Positions 40,380 through 49,226 of a stretch of 64,000 nt of DNA are shown here, piece after piece. The translations under genes were made by a program, and so were the position numbers. Source of the stretch: an uncultured Dialister sp. (GTDB lineage: Bacteria > Bacillota > Negativicutes > Veillonellales > Dialisteraceae). Location: contig CAKPQG010000004.1 of the NCBI GenBank assembly GCA_934178345.1, forward strand, positions 62,001 to 126,000, given 5' to 3'. Positions within the stretch are counted from its first letter, which is position 1, and each line of letters begins with the position of its first letter. The notes under the pieces are model-generated. The model saw nothing but the letters and a program-made list of their open reading frames with translations. It had not been told where the DNA came from and ran no database searches.

Positions 40380-41801
40380 ATGGATTTGAATCTTGATCTG
40401 CTGAATGCGATTGATAGTTTTGTATGGGGACCGCCGCTCTTGGTACTCTTGGTGGGGACGGGCATCCTCCTGACGCTTCGTCTGAAGCTCTTGCAGGTTT
40501 TCCAGTTGCCGAAGGCACTGGGGCTGATCTTCAAAGCACAGAATAAGGGCAGTGGGGACATCGACTCGTTCAAAGCTCTCTGCACAGCACTTTCTGCTAC
40601 GGTCGGCACAGGGAATATCGTAGGTGTCGCGACAGCGATCGCTGCCGGCGGTCCGGGCGCTATTTTCTGGATGTGGATGGCTGCTTTCTTCGGAATGGCC
40701 ACCAAGTATGCGGAAGGTCTTCTGGCGGTGAAATATCGTGAGGTGGACTCCAAAGGCGAGATCGCCGGCGGCCCGATGTTCTACATCAAAAATGGTATGG
40801 GTCCCAAGTTCAAATGGCTTGGTTCGCTCTTCGCCATCTTTGGCGTACTGGTCGCTTACTTCGGTATCGGTACTTTCGCTCAGGTGAATTCCATCGTCGA
40901 TATTACCAAAATGACGATCGGCCTCGATCCTATGTGGACCGCTCTCATCCTGACCATCCTGGTCGCAGCGATCACCTTGGGCGGGCTGCAGTCTATCGCA
41001 TCGGCCGCTGCGAAAATCGTTCCGGCTATGGCAGTGATTTACTTTATTTCTACGATCGGTGTACTTGTGTATTTCGCAGACAAAGTGCCTGCAGCCATTC
41101 AGACCATCGTGTACAGCGCCTTCTCCGGAAGCGCCGCAGCCGGCGGTTTCCTCGGTGCGACAGTGATGCTCGCGATGAGAAATGGTATCGCCAGAGGCGT
41201 ATTCTCCAATGAATCCGGCCTCGGCTCCGCTCCTATCGTAGCTGCTGCTGCTAAAACCAAATGGCCTGCAGAACAGGGTCTGATTTCTATGACTGGTACC
41301 TTCATCGATACCATCATCATCTGCACACTGACCGGTCTTTCCATCGTCGTTTCCGGCGAATGGATGAATGGTCTGAACGGTGCAGCTCTCACGAATGCAG
41401 CTTTCAAAGATGCATTCCCCGTATTCGGCGGCTACATGCTGATGATCGGGCTGGTCCTCTTCGCTTTCACCACCATCCTTGGATGGAACTACTATGGGGA
41501 ACGCTGCATGATTTATCTCTGCGGCACGAAGGGCGTACTTCCCTATCGCGTCATCTTCATCATCCTCGTCGCAAGCGGCGCATTCCTGAAACTTGAAGCC
41601 ATCTGGGTCCTGGCGGATATCGTCAATGGTCTCATGGCTATTCCAAACCTGATTGCCCTTCTGGCTCTCTCCGGCGTCGTCGTAAGAGAGACAGCTAAAT
41701 ATTTCGATCATCTCAAAACTGGTAAAGACTACGAAGAATACGAAGATTTAGATCCCAGCAAGGTCAAAATGTCCAAGGCTGCAGAAAGTCTCGAGGACTA
41801 G
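40380..41801 (+). CDS. Na+/alanine-glycine symporter (AGCS), paralogue A
   Basis: The 473-residue inner-membrane symporter carries the AGCS signatures ALSATVGTGNIVGVATAIAA and GGPMFYIKNGMG, then FSNESGLGSAPIVAAAAKT and GWNYYGERC. It imports alanine or glycine with sodium. ATG 40380 (MDLNLDLLNAIDSF) has GGAGG 11 bp upstream; the open frame before it overlaps the riboswitch and is not coding. It pairs in sequence with paralogue D (54659): both have FKALCTAL and NYYGERC motifs. Expression is glycine-controlled by the leader. Confidence 0.93.
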   Translation: MDLNLDLLNAIDSFVWGPPLLVLLVGTGILLTLRLKLLQVFQLPKALGLIFKAQNKGSGDIDSFKALCTALSATVGTGNIVGVATAIAAGGPGAIFWMWMAAFFGMATKYAEGLLAVKYREVDSKGEIAGGPMFYIKNGMGPKFKWLGSLFAIFGVLVAYFGIGTFAQVNSIVDITKMTIGLDPMWTALILTILVAAITLGGLQSIASAAAKIVPAMAVIYFISTIGVLVYFADKVPAAIQTIVYSAFSGSAAAGGFLGATVMLAMRNGIARGVFSNESGLGSAPIVAAAAKTKWPAEQGLISMTGTFIDTIIICTLTGLSIVVSGEWMNGLNGAALTNAAFKDAFPVFGGYMLMIGLVLFAFTTILGWNYYGERCMIYLCGTKGVLPYRVIFIILVASGAFLKLEAIWVLADIVNGLMAIPNLIALLALSGVVVRETAKYFDHLKTGKDYEEYEDLDPSKVKMSKAAESLED

Positions 41802-41814
41802 CATCAGGTCCTGA

Positions 41815-42030
41815 TATAACATATTATTTCCTCCCTGAAGGTTTTCCCATTTTCCTTCCCGGCGGCATAATATGACACCCCATCCGGCAAAGGGCACTCC
41901 TTCGGATAAGCCCTCCTAAACTGATCCAAGGAGTCTGCCGGGCGGCGGGGAAGATCCCCAGAAAGTCTTCCCTGCCGCGGAGGCCCTACCTCTTTATAAA
42001 TGGTGAAATGCATATCTTGAGCAAGGAAGC
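41815..42030 (+). ncRNA. Candidate 6S RNA (SsrS-like)
   Basis: This roughly 200-nt GC-rich stretch has no convincing protein gene and ends at a strong terminator. Long-range pairs CCCGGC (41859) with GCCGGG (41936) and ACTCCTT with AAGGAGT enclose a core. CGGATAAGCCC...CCTAAACTG resembles the conserved GAAGCC...AAACTG part of 6S RNA, and CTCC...GGAGG could form the closing stem. A further hairpin CGGCGGGGAAGA / TCTTCCCTGCCG lies at the 3' side. 6S RNA sequesters sigma-70 polymerase. The identity is tentative; it could instead be a different structured RNA. Confidence 0.4.
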
Positions 42031-42066
42031 CCGCAAAGGAAATCTGATTTCCTGCGGGCGTTTTTT
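42028..42066 (+). terminator. Intrinsic terminator of the candidate RNA
   Basis: GCCCGCAAAGGAAAT / ATTTCCTGCGGGC with a 3-nt loop, then GTTTTTT. Confidence 0.9.
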
Positions 42067-42222
42067 AATTAGGAATGAGGAATTAGGAATGAGGAATGAA
42101 GGTGCGGCGCAAAGCGCCGAATGATAAATTGGCGGCGAAGCCGCCACCACAACCCTGAACCCTGAACCCTGAACCCTGAACCCTAATCCCTAGTCCCTAG
42201 TCACCAGTCACCAGTCACTCAC
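42067..42222. repeat. Mosaic repeat block
   Basis: GAGGAATTAGGAATGAGG heptamers, GGTGCGGCGCAAAGCGCCG hairpin, four perfect CCCTGAA heptamers, and CCCTAGT and CACCAGT heptamers. Confidence 0.9.
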
Positions 42223-42349
42223 ATGGTATAGTCGAAGGCTCATGACCTTTGAATATAGGCCGACATGCCCGGCAGATTTTCCAGTAGAGGGAATTCAGAA
42301 GCTTGTTTCTCGAAAGAAAACCAGAAGTGCATGAAAATTTCATAGTGCG

Positions 42350-42686
42350 TGGATGAAGTACACTGAAAAAAGGCGACCCCGGGCGAAGATTTCTTCTTAT
42401 AAGAGATCAGGACCTGAAAGAAGTGATAAACTTCCAGCCTGCCGAAGGAGTAACACTATCAGGCGTTCATTAGAATACGAAACTGTGTACGGACACAACT
42501 CTGGAGAGTCCCGCGAACAGGATGCGGGCGCCGAAGGTGTAAAGGGATCTCACCCGTGGATCCCGAATCTCTCAGGCAAAAGGACAGGGCTGGCAATGGG
42601 GTAACACCCTTATGCGTGGATGCATATATACATTTTTCGACCGCCAGCCCGTAGATCTCTTACCTGGGCTCGGCGGTTTTGTTTTT
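42350..42686 (+). promoter_or_regulatory. Tandem glycine riboswitch with terminator (symporter B)
   Basis: Aptamer 1 (42350-42507: GCCGAAGGAGTAACACTATC) and aptamer 2 (CTCTGGAGAG...GCCGAAGGTGTAA...CTCTCAGGCAAAAGGACAG). Aptamer 1 holds an extra stem of about 70 nt absent from copies C and D. GGGCTGGC right after aptamer 2 can pair with GCCAGCCC, the 5' arm of the terminator CCGCCAGCCC...GGGCTCGGCGG (42641-42686), giving a visible antitermination switch. Confidence 0.95.
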
Positions 42687-42726
42687 AAAAGGAAACGGGC
42701 AAATCGATTAAAGGGGGATATTTATT

Positions 42727-44172
42727 ATGGACATGGCTGCAATCAATTCAGTCGTCAATGAAATTGACAGCCTCGTATGGGGCCCTATCATGCTTACCCT
42801 GCTGGTCGGTACCGGCGTGTACCTCACCTGCTTATTGAAATTTAGAACCTGGCGGAATCTGCCGTATGCGATCGGCAGCGTCCTTTCCAAAGAAGCCCGT
42901 ACCAAGAAACGCGGCATGGGCGATGTATCGCCATTCTCCGCACTGATGACCGCACTCGCTGCGACCATCGGTACCGGCAATATCGTTGGTGTAGCGACGG
43001 CGATGTTCGCCGGCGGCCCTGGCGCTCTGGTCTGGATGTGGATATCCGCCTGCTTCGGCCTCACATCGAAATTCTCTGAATGTATGCTGGCGATCAAGTA
43101 TCGCGAAGTCAATGCAAAGGGCGAAATGAAAGGCGGCCCGATGTTCACCATGAAGAACGGCTTCAAGAACAAAACGCTTGGCTCCGTCATGGGCTTCCTC
43201 TTCGCACTCTTCGCTGTCATCGCTTCCTTCGGCATCGGCAATATGACCCAGGCAAACTCCATCACAGGTGCTGTACATACCACCTTCGGCATGTCTCCTG
43301 AAGTCTGCGGTGTCATCCTGACCATTCTTTCTCTCATCATCATCGTCGGTGGTATCAAGACCATTTCCAAGGTCTCCTCTGTTGTTGTTCCGGCTATGGC
43401 CTTTTTCTATGTCATCGCCGGTCTCCTCTGCATCATCCTCAATATCCAGAACGTTCCACATGGTCTCTATCTCATTTTCATGATGGCTTTCGATCCACAG
43501 GCAGTCGGCGGCGGCGTCCTCGGCGGCATCACCGCTTCTGTCATGAATGCAGTCCGTTTCGGTGTCGCTCGCGGCTGCTTCTCCAATGAAGCCGGCATGG
43601 GCTCTGCCGCTATCACCGCAGCAGCAGCTACCACCGATGATCCGGTCCGTCAGGGCTATATCAATATGACCGGTACCTTCTGGGATACCATCGTAGTCTG
43701 CTCCATCACCGGCATCACCATCGCAGCCTCCGGCGTCCTCGGCATGACTGGCGCTGACGGAAAGCCTCTGAAAGGCGTAGAACTCACCATGGCTGCCTTC
43801 TCCACCAATATCGGTGAGATCGGCGCTCTGATCGTCGCTATCGGCATCATCCTCTTCGCCTTCTCCACCATCCTCGGCTGGGAATATCACGGTGAAAAGG
43901 CTTGGGAATACCTCTTTGGTACTCATAAATACAACATGATCTACCGCATTGTCTTCTCCCTGGTCGTTTATGTAGGCGCTACCCAGACCCTTGATCTGGT
44001 GTGGAACCTCTCCGATATCGCCAATGCTCTCATGGCGATCCCGAACCTGATCTCCCTGCTCATCCTCTCGCCTGTCATCAAGGAAGAAGTAGAACGCTTC
44101 CAGATTGTCCTTGAAAAAGAAAAGGCAGAAAAGAAAGCCGGCGTCATCGCTGGTGAACATGCGAAAATCTAG
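42727..44172 (+). CDS. Na+/alanine-glycine symporter (AGCS), paralogue B
   Basis: The 481-residue symporter reads ALAATIGTGNIVGVATAMFA, GGPMFTMKNGFKNK, FSNEAGMGSAAITAAAATT and GWEYHGEKAWEYLFG. It is much closer to paralogue C (50911) than to A or D, so two subfamilies exist, each duplicated. AAGGGGG lies 8 bp before ATG 42727. Long hydrophobic helices and the charged tail EKEKAEKKAG are as in the family. Controlled by the glycine riboswitch just upstream. Confidence 0.93.
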   Translation: MDMAAINSVVNEIDSLVWGPIMLTLLVGTGVYLTCLLKFRTWRNLPYAIGSVLSKEARTKKRGMGDVSPFSALMTALAATIGTGNIVGVATAMFAGGPGALVWMWISACFGLTSKFSECMLAIKYREVNAKGEMKGGPMFTMKNGFKNKTLGSVMGFLFALFAVIASFGIGNMTQANSITGAVHTTFGMSPEVCGVILTILSLIIIVGGIKTISKVSSVVVPAMAFFYVIAGLLCIILNIQNVPHGLYLIFMMAFDPQAVGGGVLGGITASVMNAVRFGVARGCFSNEAGMGSAAITAAAATTDDPVRQGYINMTGTFWDTIVVCSITGITIAASGVLGMTGADGKPLKGVELTMAAFSTNIGEIGALIVAIGIILFAFSTILGWEYHGEKAWEYLFGTHKYNMIYRIVFSLVVYVGATQTLDLVWNLSDIANALMAIPNLISLLILSPVIKEEVERFQIVLEKEKAEKKAGVIAGEHAKI

Positions 44173-44174
44173 TC

Positions 44175-44325
44175 TTCCAATTAGAAATGAGAAATTAGAA
44201 ATTAGAAATGAGAAATGGTGGTGCGGCGCACCATTCATGAAGCGCCGCGGGATAGAATAGGAAATCAGGATGGGAGTCATCCTAATCCCTAATCCCTAAT
44301 CCCTAGCCACTGGATCTCTTCTCGA
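44175..44325. repeat. Mosaic repeat block
   Basis: AGAAATGAGAAATTAGAAATT heptamers (in part), hairpin GGTGCGGCGCACC...GAAGCGCCGCGG and CCTAATCCCTAATCCCTAAT heptamers. Confidence 0.9.
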
Positions 44326-44390
44326 AGGAGTGCGAAAGCATCTCCCGTATCCATATCGTTGTCCCCCCTCACTTCCCTAGGAAGTGGGAC

Positions 44391-44438
44391 ATCCCCCTAT
44401 CCTGTTCCTCTGAATTCCAACAGGATAGGGGATTTTTT
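44391..44438. terminator. Intrinsic terminator hairpin
   Basis: CCCCCTATCCTGTT / AACAGGATAGGGG then ATTTTTT. A smaller hairpin CACTTCC-CTAG-GGAAGTG sits just ahead (44367-44387). It follows the paralogue B transcript. Confidence 0.85.
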
Positions 44439-44565
44439 ATTGGTTGATGGTCACAACCACCAGCCAATAAAAAAATTAGTAACCGCGTGCAACGTATTAA
44501 AATAGAAAAATAGCAAATTAATAGTTCTTTGAATTTTCAAGAAAATATGATACACTACCAATGTC

Positions 44566-44619
44566 AAGTGTCCTTTGCGGAAGGGAAAACGAAAAGGACC
44601 GCGGCGGTCTATTTTTTTT
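44566..44619 (+). promoter_or_regulatory. Possible attenuator in the TonB-receptor leader
   Basis: GTCCTTT (44570) can pair with AAAGGAC (44593). That would exclude the terminator-like hairpin GACCG-CGG-CGGTC (44597-44609), which is followed by T8. The two structures share GAC. It lies 25 bp before the receptor ATG and downstream of a likely promoter (TACACT near 44552). The ligand or trigger is unknown. Confidence 0.5.
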
Positions 44620-44643
44620 ATTGTCAGGAAATGAGGAAATCCT

Positions 44644-46730
44644 ATGAACAACACCAAAACCGCACAAAGAAAAGCGCTGTTGGCAGCCATCACAGTTTTT
44701 GTCATGGGGGGGTAACGGCACAGGCCGAAGAGCTGCCCGTCTACTCCTTTGATGAAGTCGTCGTTACCGCGACGCGTACGGAAAACGATGTAAAGAAAGT
44801 CCCAGCCTCGACGCAGGTCATCACACAGGAGGATATAAAACGGGGCGGAGCAACGAGCGTACGGAATGCTCTCTCTATGTATGCGAATATTTTCCAGAAA
44901 TCCAAAGTCCGCGGCGGCGGGCATGATATCATCATCCGCGGGATGGAAACGAAGCACTCCCTTGTCATGGTGAATGGGCGTCGTATTTCCAATGAAGCCG
45001 ATGCCAACGGACTGGGCAATGCGATGTCGCTCGATCGCATCAATATCAACGATGTGGAAAAAATTGAAATCGTCCGCGGTCCTTCGTCTGCCCTGTATGG
45101 CTCGGAAGCCATGGGCGGCGTTTTGAATATCATCACGAAACCGTCAAAAGAGCAGACCCTTTTGACCGGTCTTGAACACACCTCCGAAGACACGAGCCAC
45201 TGGTGGCATGCCGACACCGGGCGCATCGGAAATTTCTCCATGACTTTGGATGCCCGCTTTAATAAAATCAACCGCAGCATGCTCGATACGGCGACGGAGT
45301 CCGACCCCTACGGGACGGCGCAGACCTATAATGCATCCCTCAATTACTATGTGAATGACCATAGCTATGTCAATGCGTACATGGATTACTATAGTCAGCA
45401 CTTAAAGACGGATACGGGGACGCCGACAATGAAGCCGATTACGCTAACGACTTCTAGGGGAATGTCATTAAGTGGGCAGGCCATGCTTGAGGGGACAGGA
45501 AGCAAAGCGTATAAACAGAAAAACTACGGTATCAGCTGGAATGGCAAAACGGATAAAAATGACTGGCAGATTCAAGCCTACATGAGTAAATTTAATTGGA
45601 GTACCACATCAAACACGAAAGTCTTAGGCTCTATTCCTCCGGCAGGGATGGAGGGGATGTTTAATTTTTTGTTGCAGAATCAAAAGAATGCGTATGATTT
45701 CAATCATGATGAGCATAATATGTGGGCCATCGAAGGGAGAGATAGCCTCCGGGTCAATGATCATCACCGCGTGACCTTTGGCGCAGAGTATGTGAAAGAT
45801 AAAGTCGCCGGCACGGGTCTTGGCAGCAATGGGGATGGTGTGCATAGTATCACAGAGAATGGCAAGACCAAGTCCTCTTCTGAAAAGACGCTAAGCTCCT
45901 ACGCCGCCTACCTGCAGGATGAAATCGAGTACGGGAAATGGTTCATTGTACCGGCCATCCGCTACGACCATCATAGTGCGTATGGCAGTCACACCTCTCC
46001 GAAAATTGGCGTGACGTACAATGCGACGGACCATTTCCGCATCAAAGCCAACTACGGCGACGGCTTCAAGGCCCCGTCCGTGTCGCAGCTTTTCTATGAT
46101 TTGGATATGAGGATGGGACCATCGTATGTCCACCTTACGGGAAATCCAAACTTGAAGCCGGAGAAATCGAAGAGCTGGGACTTGGGCGTCGAAGCGGAAT
46201 TTGGGAAAGGCTACGGCTCTTTGACCTATTTCGATAATGATGTCGACAATTTGATTGCAAGTATCCCTAAAGGAAAAGATAGCAATGGACACAATCTCTA
46301 TCGCTATGAAAATGTCAATAAAGCACGCATCAAGGGCTTGGAAAATACCTTGGGGTATCGCTTTAATGATACCCTCGAATTCAAAGTGACCTCGACACTT
46401 CTCGACGCAAAAGACACGAGCGCTGGGAAAGATCTGACACAGCGCGCAAGACTGTCACAGATTTATCAGCTGATTTATGATGATCACAAAGACACCGGAT
46501 GGAGCGCGGTGCTGTGGAATCAGCTCGACTATAAATTCGTCACCGGAAAGGCATGGGAGGACGGCGAAAGCGTCAAGAAATCCTACAGTTTGACGAATTT
46601 CTCACTGACTCGCAAGGTGAATAAAGACACCCGCGTCTATGGCAGCGTACAAAACATCTTTGATAAGAAAGATGAGGACTGCGACTTGGACGGCCGCTTC
46701 TGGTCCATCGGCTGGGAGCACAAATTCTAA
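44644..46730 (+). pseudogene. TonB-dependent receptor, frameshifted at a G7 tract (probably phase-OFF)
   Basis: ATG 44644, with GAGGA 7 bp upstream, encodes a signal peptide (MNNTKTAQRKALLAAITVFV) but meets TAA at 44713 after a run of seven G. With one more G the frame continues as VTAQA-EELPVYSFDEVVVTATR and runs to 46730. Downstream the receptor is intact: plug domain (VPASTQVITQEDI, IRGMETKHSLVMVNG, IEIVRGPSSALYGSEAMGGVLNIIT) and a barrel ending SIGWEHKF. About 700 residues mature, homologous in plan to haem, cobalamin or siderophore receptors. The haem-type genes downstream suggest haem. It could be real phase variation or a sequencing error in the homopolymer. Confidence 0.85.
44706..44712 (+). 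repeat. Homopolymeric G7 tract (candidate phase-variation switch)
   Basis: Seven consecutive G inside signal-peptide codons of the TonB receptor. Eight G would restore the open frame, and the shift falls exactly between the hydrophobic core and the cleavage site. Confidence 0.8.
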
Positions 46731-46742
46731 GAGGGCAAAGAA

Positions 46743-47675
46743 ATGAAACCATTTCTGATTGGTCTTTTGGCAGGACTTTGCCTCCTTTCAGCGGGCTGCG
46801 GCAAGGAAGCCACGCCGCCCCCGCCTGCGGCGTTTTACTCGCTTCAGGACTCGACGGGAAAGGAAATCGTCCTCACGAAGAAGCCGGAAAAAATTGTGCT
46901 GCTCTCCCCGGCGTTTCTCAATATCATGCACGCCGCGGGCGGAGATTTCGTGGCCTATGGCAGCTCGCCATCGCTGGACGCGCCGGACTACGCGAAGGGA
47001 AAAGTGAATCTCGGCTACTCCTATCAGATCAATATGGAGAAACTCATTGGAGAAAAGCCGGATCTTGTCATTGGCCTTAAAGGCTTGCACAATCCGCTGG
47101 CATCGTCACTAGAAGCGAATCACATTCCTCTTGTGCTGCTATCGATTTCGACGAAAGACGAAGTGGCGCAAGCGATAGAAATCATGGGGGATGTCTCCGG
47201 ACACACAGAAGAAGGTGCGAAGGCCTCGAAAGAGTTCCAAAAGGAAATCGACGCACTGTCTCAAAAGGTGCCGGACAAGGGCATGACCTGCGCCGTCATC
47301 TTTGGCGCGGCGCACGCCGTGATGCTTGCGAAAGAAGGAACGATCGCGACAGAGACCGCAAAAATTCTCCATTTCCAAAATGTCTTTGCCAAAGAAGGCG
47401 CCTCCGAGATGCACATGATGCCCTTCAGCATGGAAGACCTTATGAAGAAGAACCCGGATATCCTCTTCTTGACCACCATGGTCACACCAGGGCAAGAGAA
47501 AAAAGTCTTTGAAGAATCCCTTCTAAACCAACCCGCCTGGCAGGAGCTGCGGGCCGTCAAAGAAGGCCGCGTCTACTTTCTCCCGCAAAACCTCTTCCTC
47601 TCAAGCCCCGGCATCGAGTACCCCAAAGCCATCCGCTGCATGGCCGGTCAGGTGTATCCGGAGATGAGGTTCTAA
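46743..47675 (+). CDS. Haem/iron-complex ABC substrate-binding lipoprotein
   Basis: The 310-residue protein has lipobox LLSAGC (Cys about 19) and the helical-backbone (TroA/FecB-like) periplasmic binding fold. IVLTKKPEKIVLLSPAFLNI is the family opening, and NMEKLIGEKPDLVIGL and AWQELRAVKEGRVYFL follow. It starts 12 bp after the receptor stop, so it belongs to the same operon. Delivers ligand to an ABC permease not found in this window. The genomic context favours haem or a related porphyrin. Confidence 0.85.
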   Translation: MKPFLIGLLAGLCLLSAGCGKEATPPPPAAFYSLQDSTGKEIVLTKKPEKIVLLSPAFLNIMHAAGGDFVAYGSSPSLDAPDYAKGKVNLGYSYQINMEKLIGEKPDLVIGLKGLHNPLASSLEANHIPLVLLSISTKDEVAQAIEIMGDVSGHTEEGAKASKEFQKEIDALSQKVPDKGMTCAVIFGAAHAVMLAKEGTIATETAKILHFQNVFAKEGASEMHMMPFSMEDLMKKNPDILFLTTMVTPGQEKKVFEESLLNQPAWQELRAVKEGRVYFLPQNLFLSSPGIEYPKAIRCMAGQVYPEMRF

Positions 47676-47679
47676 GGGG

Positions 47680-47805
47680 GACTGGTGTTGGTTGGTGGTT
47701 GTCAGGGGTTCTGAAGAGACTTAAGGTTCTTATGGTTAGCCGATACCGCTTGAGAACCAAGAACCAAGAATCAAGTACCGCCAACCACCAACCGCCAACC
47801 ATTCT
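47680..47805. repeat. Inverted pair of heptamer arrays inside the haem operon
   Basis: TTGGTTGGTGGTTG at left and CAACCACCAACCGCCAACC at right are complementary heptamer runs. GGTTCTTATGGTT and GAGAACCAAGAACC form a second inverted pair. Unit sequences differ from the usual arrays, but the 7-bp period is kept. They separate the binding-protein gene from the radical SAM gene. Confidence 0.75.
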
Positions 47806-47822
47806 GAGAGTGTGGAGTAACT

Positions 47823-49223
47823 ATGAGTGATTACGAAAAAAATATCGAAAGGCTCTACCAAGAGCCGGTCTTTGCCAAGGGCGGCGGCGTGTGCCGTTCG
47901 CCTTGGGATATTGACTGGCAGGACGAGCCATTTTCTCCGCGGGACGAAACGCTGATTTCTCCCATCAAACTGCCGGGCATCATGAAAGACATCTGGGAAA
48001 AAGGCGAGCCGACGAAGACCTCGGCTGTCTACATCCACGTGCCCTTCTGCCGCCTGTCCTGCACCTATTGCGCTTTTTACAAAAAGCAGGCGGACGAAGC
48101 GGCGCAGCATGCGTATGCGAATCTTCTTGTCAAGGAAATACAATCGCTGCAAAATCGCCCGTACCTTACCAGGTCAAAGATTTCCTCTATTTTCTTTGGC
48201 GGAGGCACGCCGGGCATTTTATCTGCTGCGGATATTTCCTCTATCATGGAGGCCATTCACGAGGTGCTGCCTTTAACAAAGGACGCAGAAATCACGATGG
48301 AGTCGAGCCTTTCTGACATGACGGAAGAAAAAATGGATGCCGCGATTTCCTGCGGAGTGAACCGCTTCAGTTTCGGCGTGCAGTCCTTTGATACGAAGAT
48401 TCGAAATGCTGTCGGCCGGCCGCTCCCGCGAGAAGAGGTGTTAAAGAAACTTTCGACGTTTGCAAAAAAAGACGCCCTGATGATTCTTGACTTGATTTAC
48501 GGCCTTCCCGGCGAGACGGAAGAGACGATGCGGTCGGACATTCGCGATGCCAAGGCATGCGGTATGGCGGGGCTTGACCTCTATCAGCTCCACATCCTGC
48601 CCAATTCCCCTTTAGGAAAGCAATTCAAAAGATGGGGGAAGAGCTTAGAAATCGCTGTGCTGCAAAGTCTATTCCGCACCGCTGAGGACGAACTCGGAAG
48701 GAGCGGTGCTGCCAATATTTCCTGCACCCACTGGAAATGGCATCCGGCGGAACGAAGCTTGTACAATACCCTCTCTTCTAGCGGGGGCGATATCCTGCCC
48801 CTCGGCATGGCCTGCGGCGGGCAAATCGGCGGCGTGGGGCTCATGAAGCCGATGGCGGATGCGATGTATAGCGCCGCGGTCCGCATGGGAAAATTTCTCC
48901 CGATGGGTGCAAGGCAAAGCAGTCGTTACCGCGCGTTCTATAAAGCGATAGAAGGTGCGGGCGACCGGGGTGTCATCGAGCCGGCAAGACTTGCGAAAGA
49001 GACCGCCCTTCCGGCGGACCTTCTCTTGACGCCGCTTCTCGATCTATGGAAATCCTGGGGCCTCGTCACGGAAGCGGGCGGTGTCTATCGCTACACGAGC
49101 AGTGGCCGCTACTGGTACCGTGTGATGATCCGCCGCATGATGCATGCCGCGGACTACATGCTTTTTGGCAAACCCGACACAAAGAAAAAAGCCCATTGGG
49201 GCGGCATGATGAATATGAGGTGA
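47823..49223 (+). CDS. Radical SAM haem-utilisation protein (ChuW/HutW/HmuW-like)
   Basis: The 466-residue protein is related to HemN/HemW. It has the radical SAM cluster motif CRLSCTYC (about 80), GGGTP, the E-S motif ITMESS, and NRFSFGVQSFDTKIRNAVGR. The region before the cluster (KGGGVCRSPWDIDW) is longer than in HemW and matches the ChuW/HutW plan. ChuW opens the haem ring anaerobically to release iron (anaerobilin synthase). Location after haem-type uptake genes and directly before a flavodoxin supports that role over coproporphyrinogen oxidation. Ends in TGA 4 bp before the flavodoxin ATG. Confidence 0.85.
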   Translation: MSDYEKNIERLYQEPVFAKGGGVCRSPWDIDWQDEPFSPRDETLISPIKLPGIMKDIWEKGEPTKTSAVYIHVPFCRLSCTYCAFYKKQADEAAQHAYANLLVKEIQSLQNRPYLTRSKISSIFFGGGTPGILSAADISSIMEAIHEVLPLTKDAEITMESSLSDMTEEKMDAAISCGVNRFSFGVQSFDTKIRNAVGRPLPREEVLKKLSTFAKKDALMILDLIYGLPGETEETMRSDIRDAKACGMAGLDLYQLHILPNSPLGKQFKRWGKSLEIAVLQSLFRTAEDELGRSGAANISCTHWKWHPAERSLYNTLSSSGGDILPLGMACGGQIGGVGLMKPMADAMYSAAVRMGKFLPMGARQSSRYRAFYKAIEGAGDRGVIEPARLAKETALPADLLLTPLLDLWKSWGLVTEAGGVYRYTSSGRYWYRVMIRRMMHAADYMLFGKPDTKKKAHWGGMMNMR

Positions 49224-49226
49224 ATG

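Noticed and set aside
40323..41711. Long open frame on the minus strand opposite symporter A (462 codons), with similar long frames opposite B, C, D, dnaA, argS and pyrG
   Set aside because: These are antisense shadows of GC-rich genes: low-complexity Asp/His/Arg-rich or Asp/Gly-rich translations, no ribosome sites, and they mirror known genes codon by codon.
41804..42013. 69-codon frame on the minus strand over the candidate RNA
   Set aside because: No ribosome site or family resemblance; the region's complementarity and terminator fit an RNA better. Not fully excluded.
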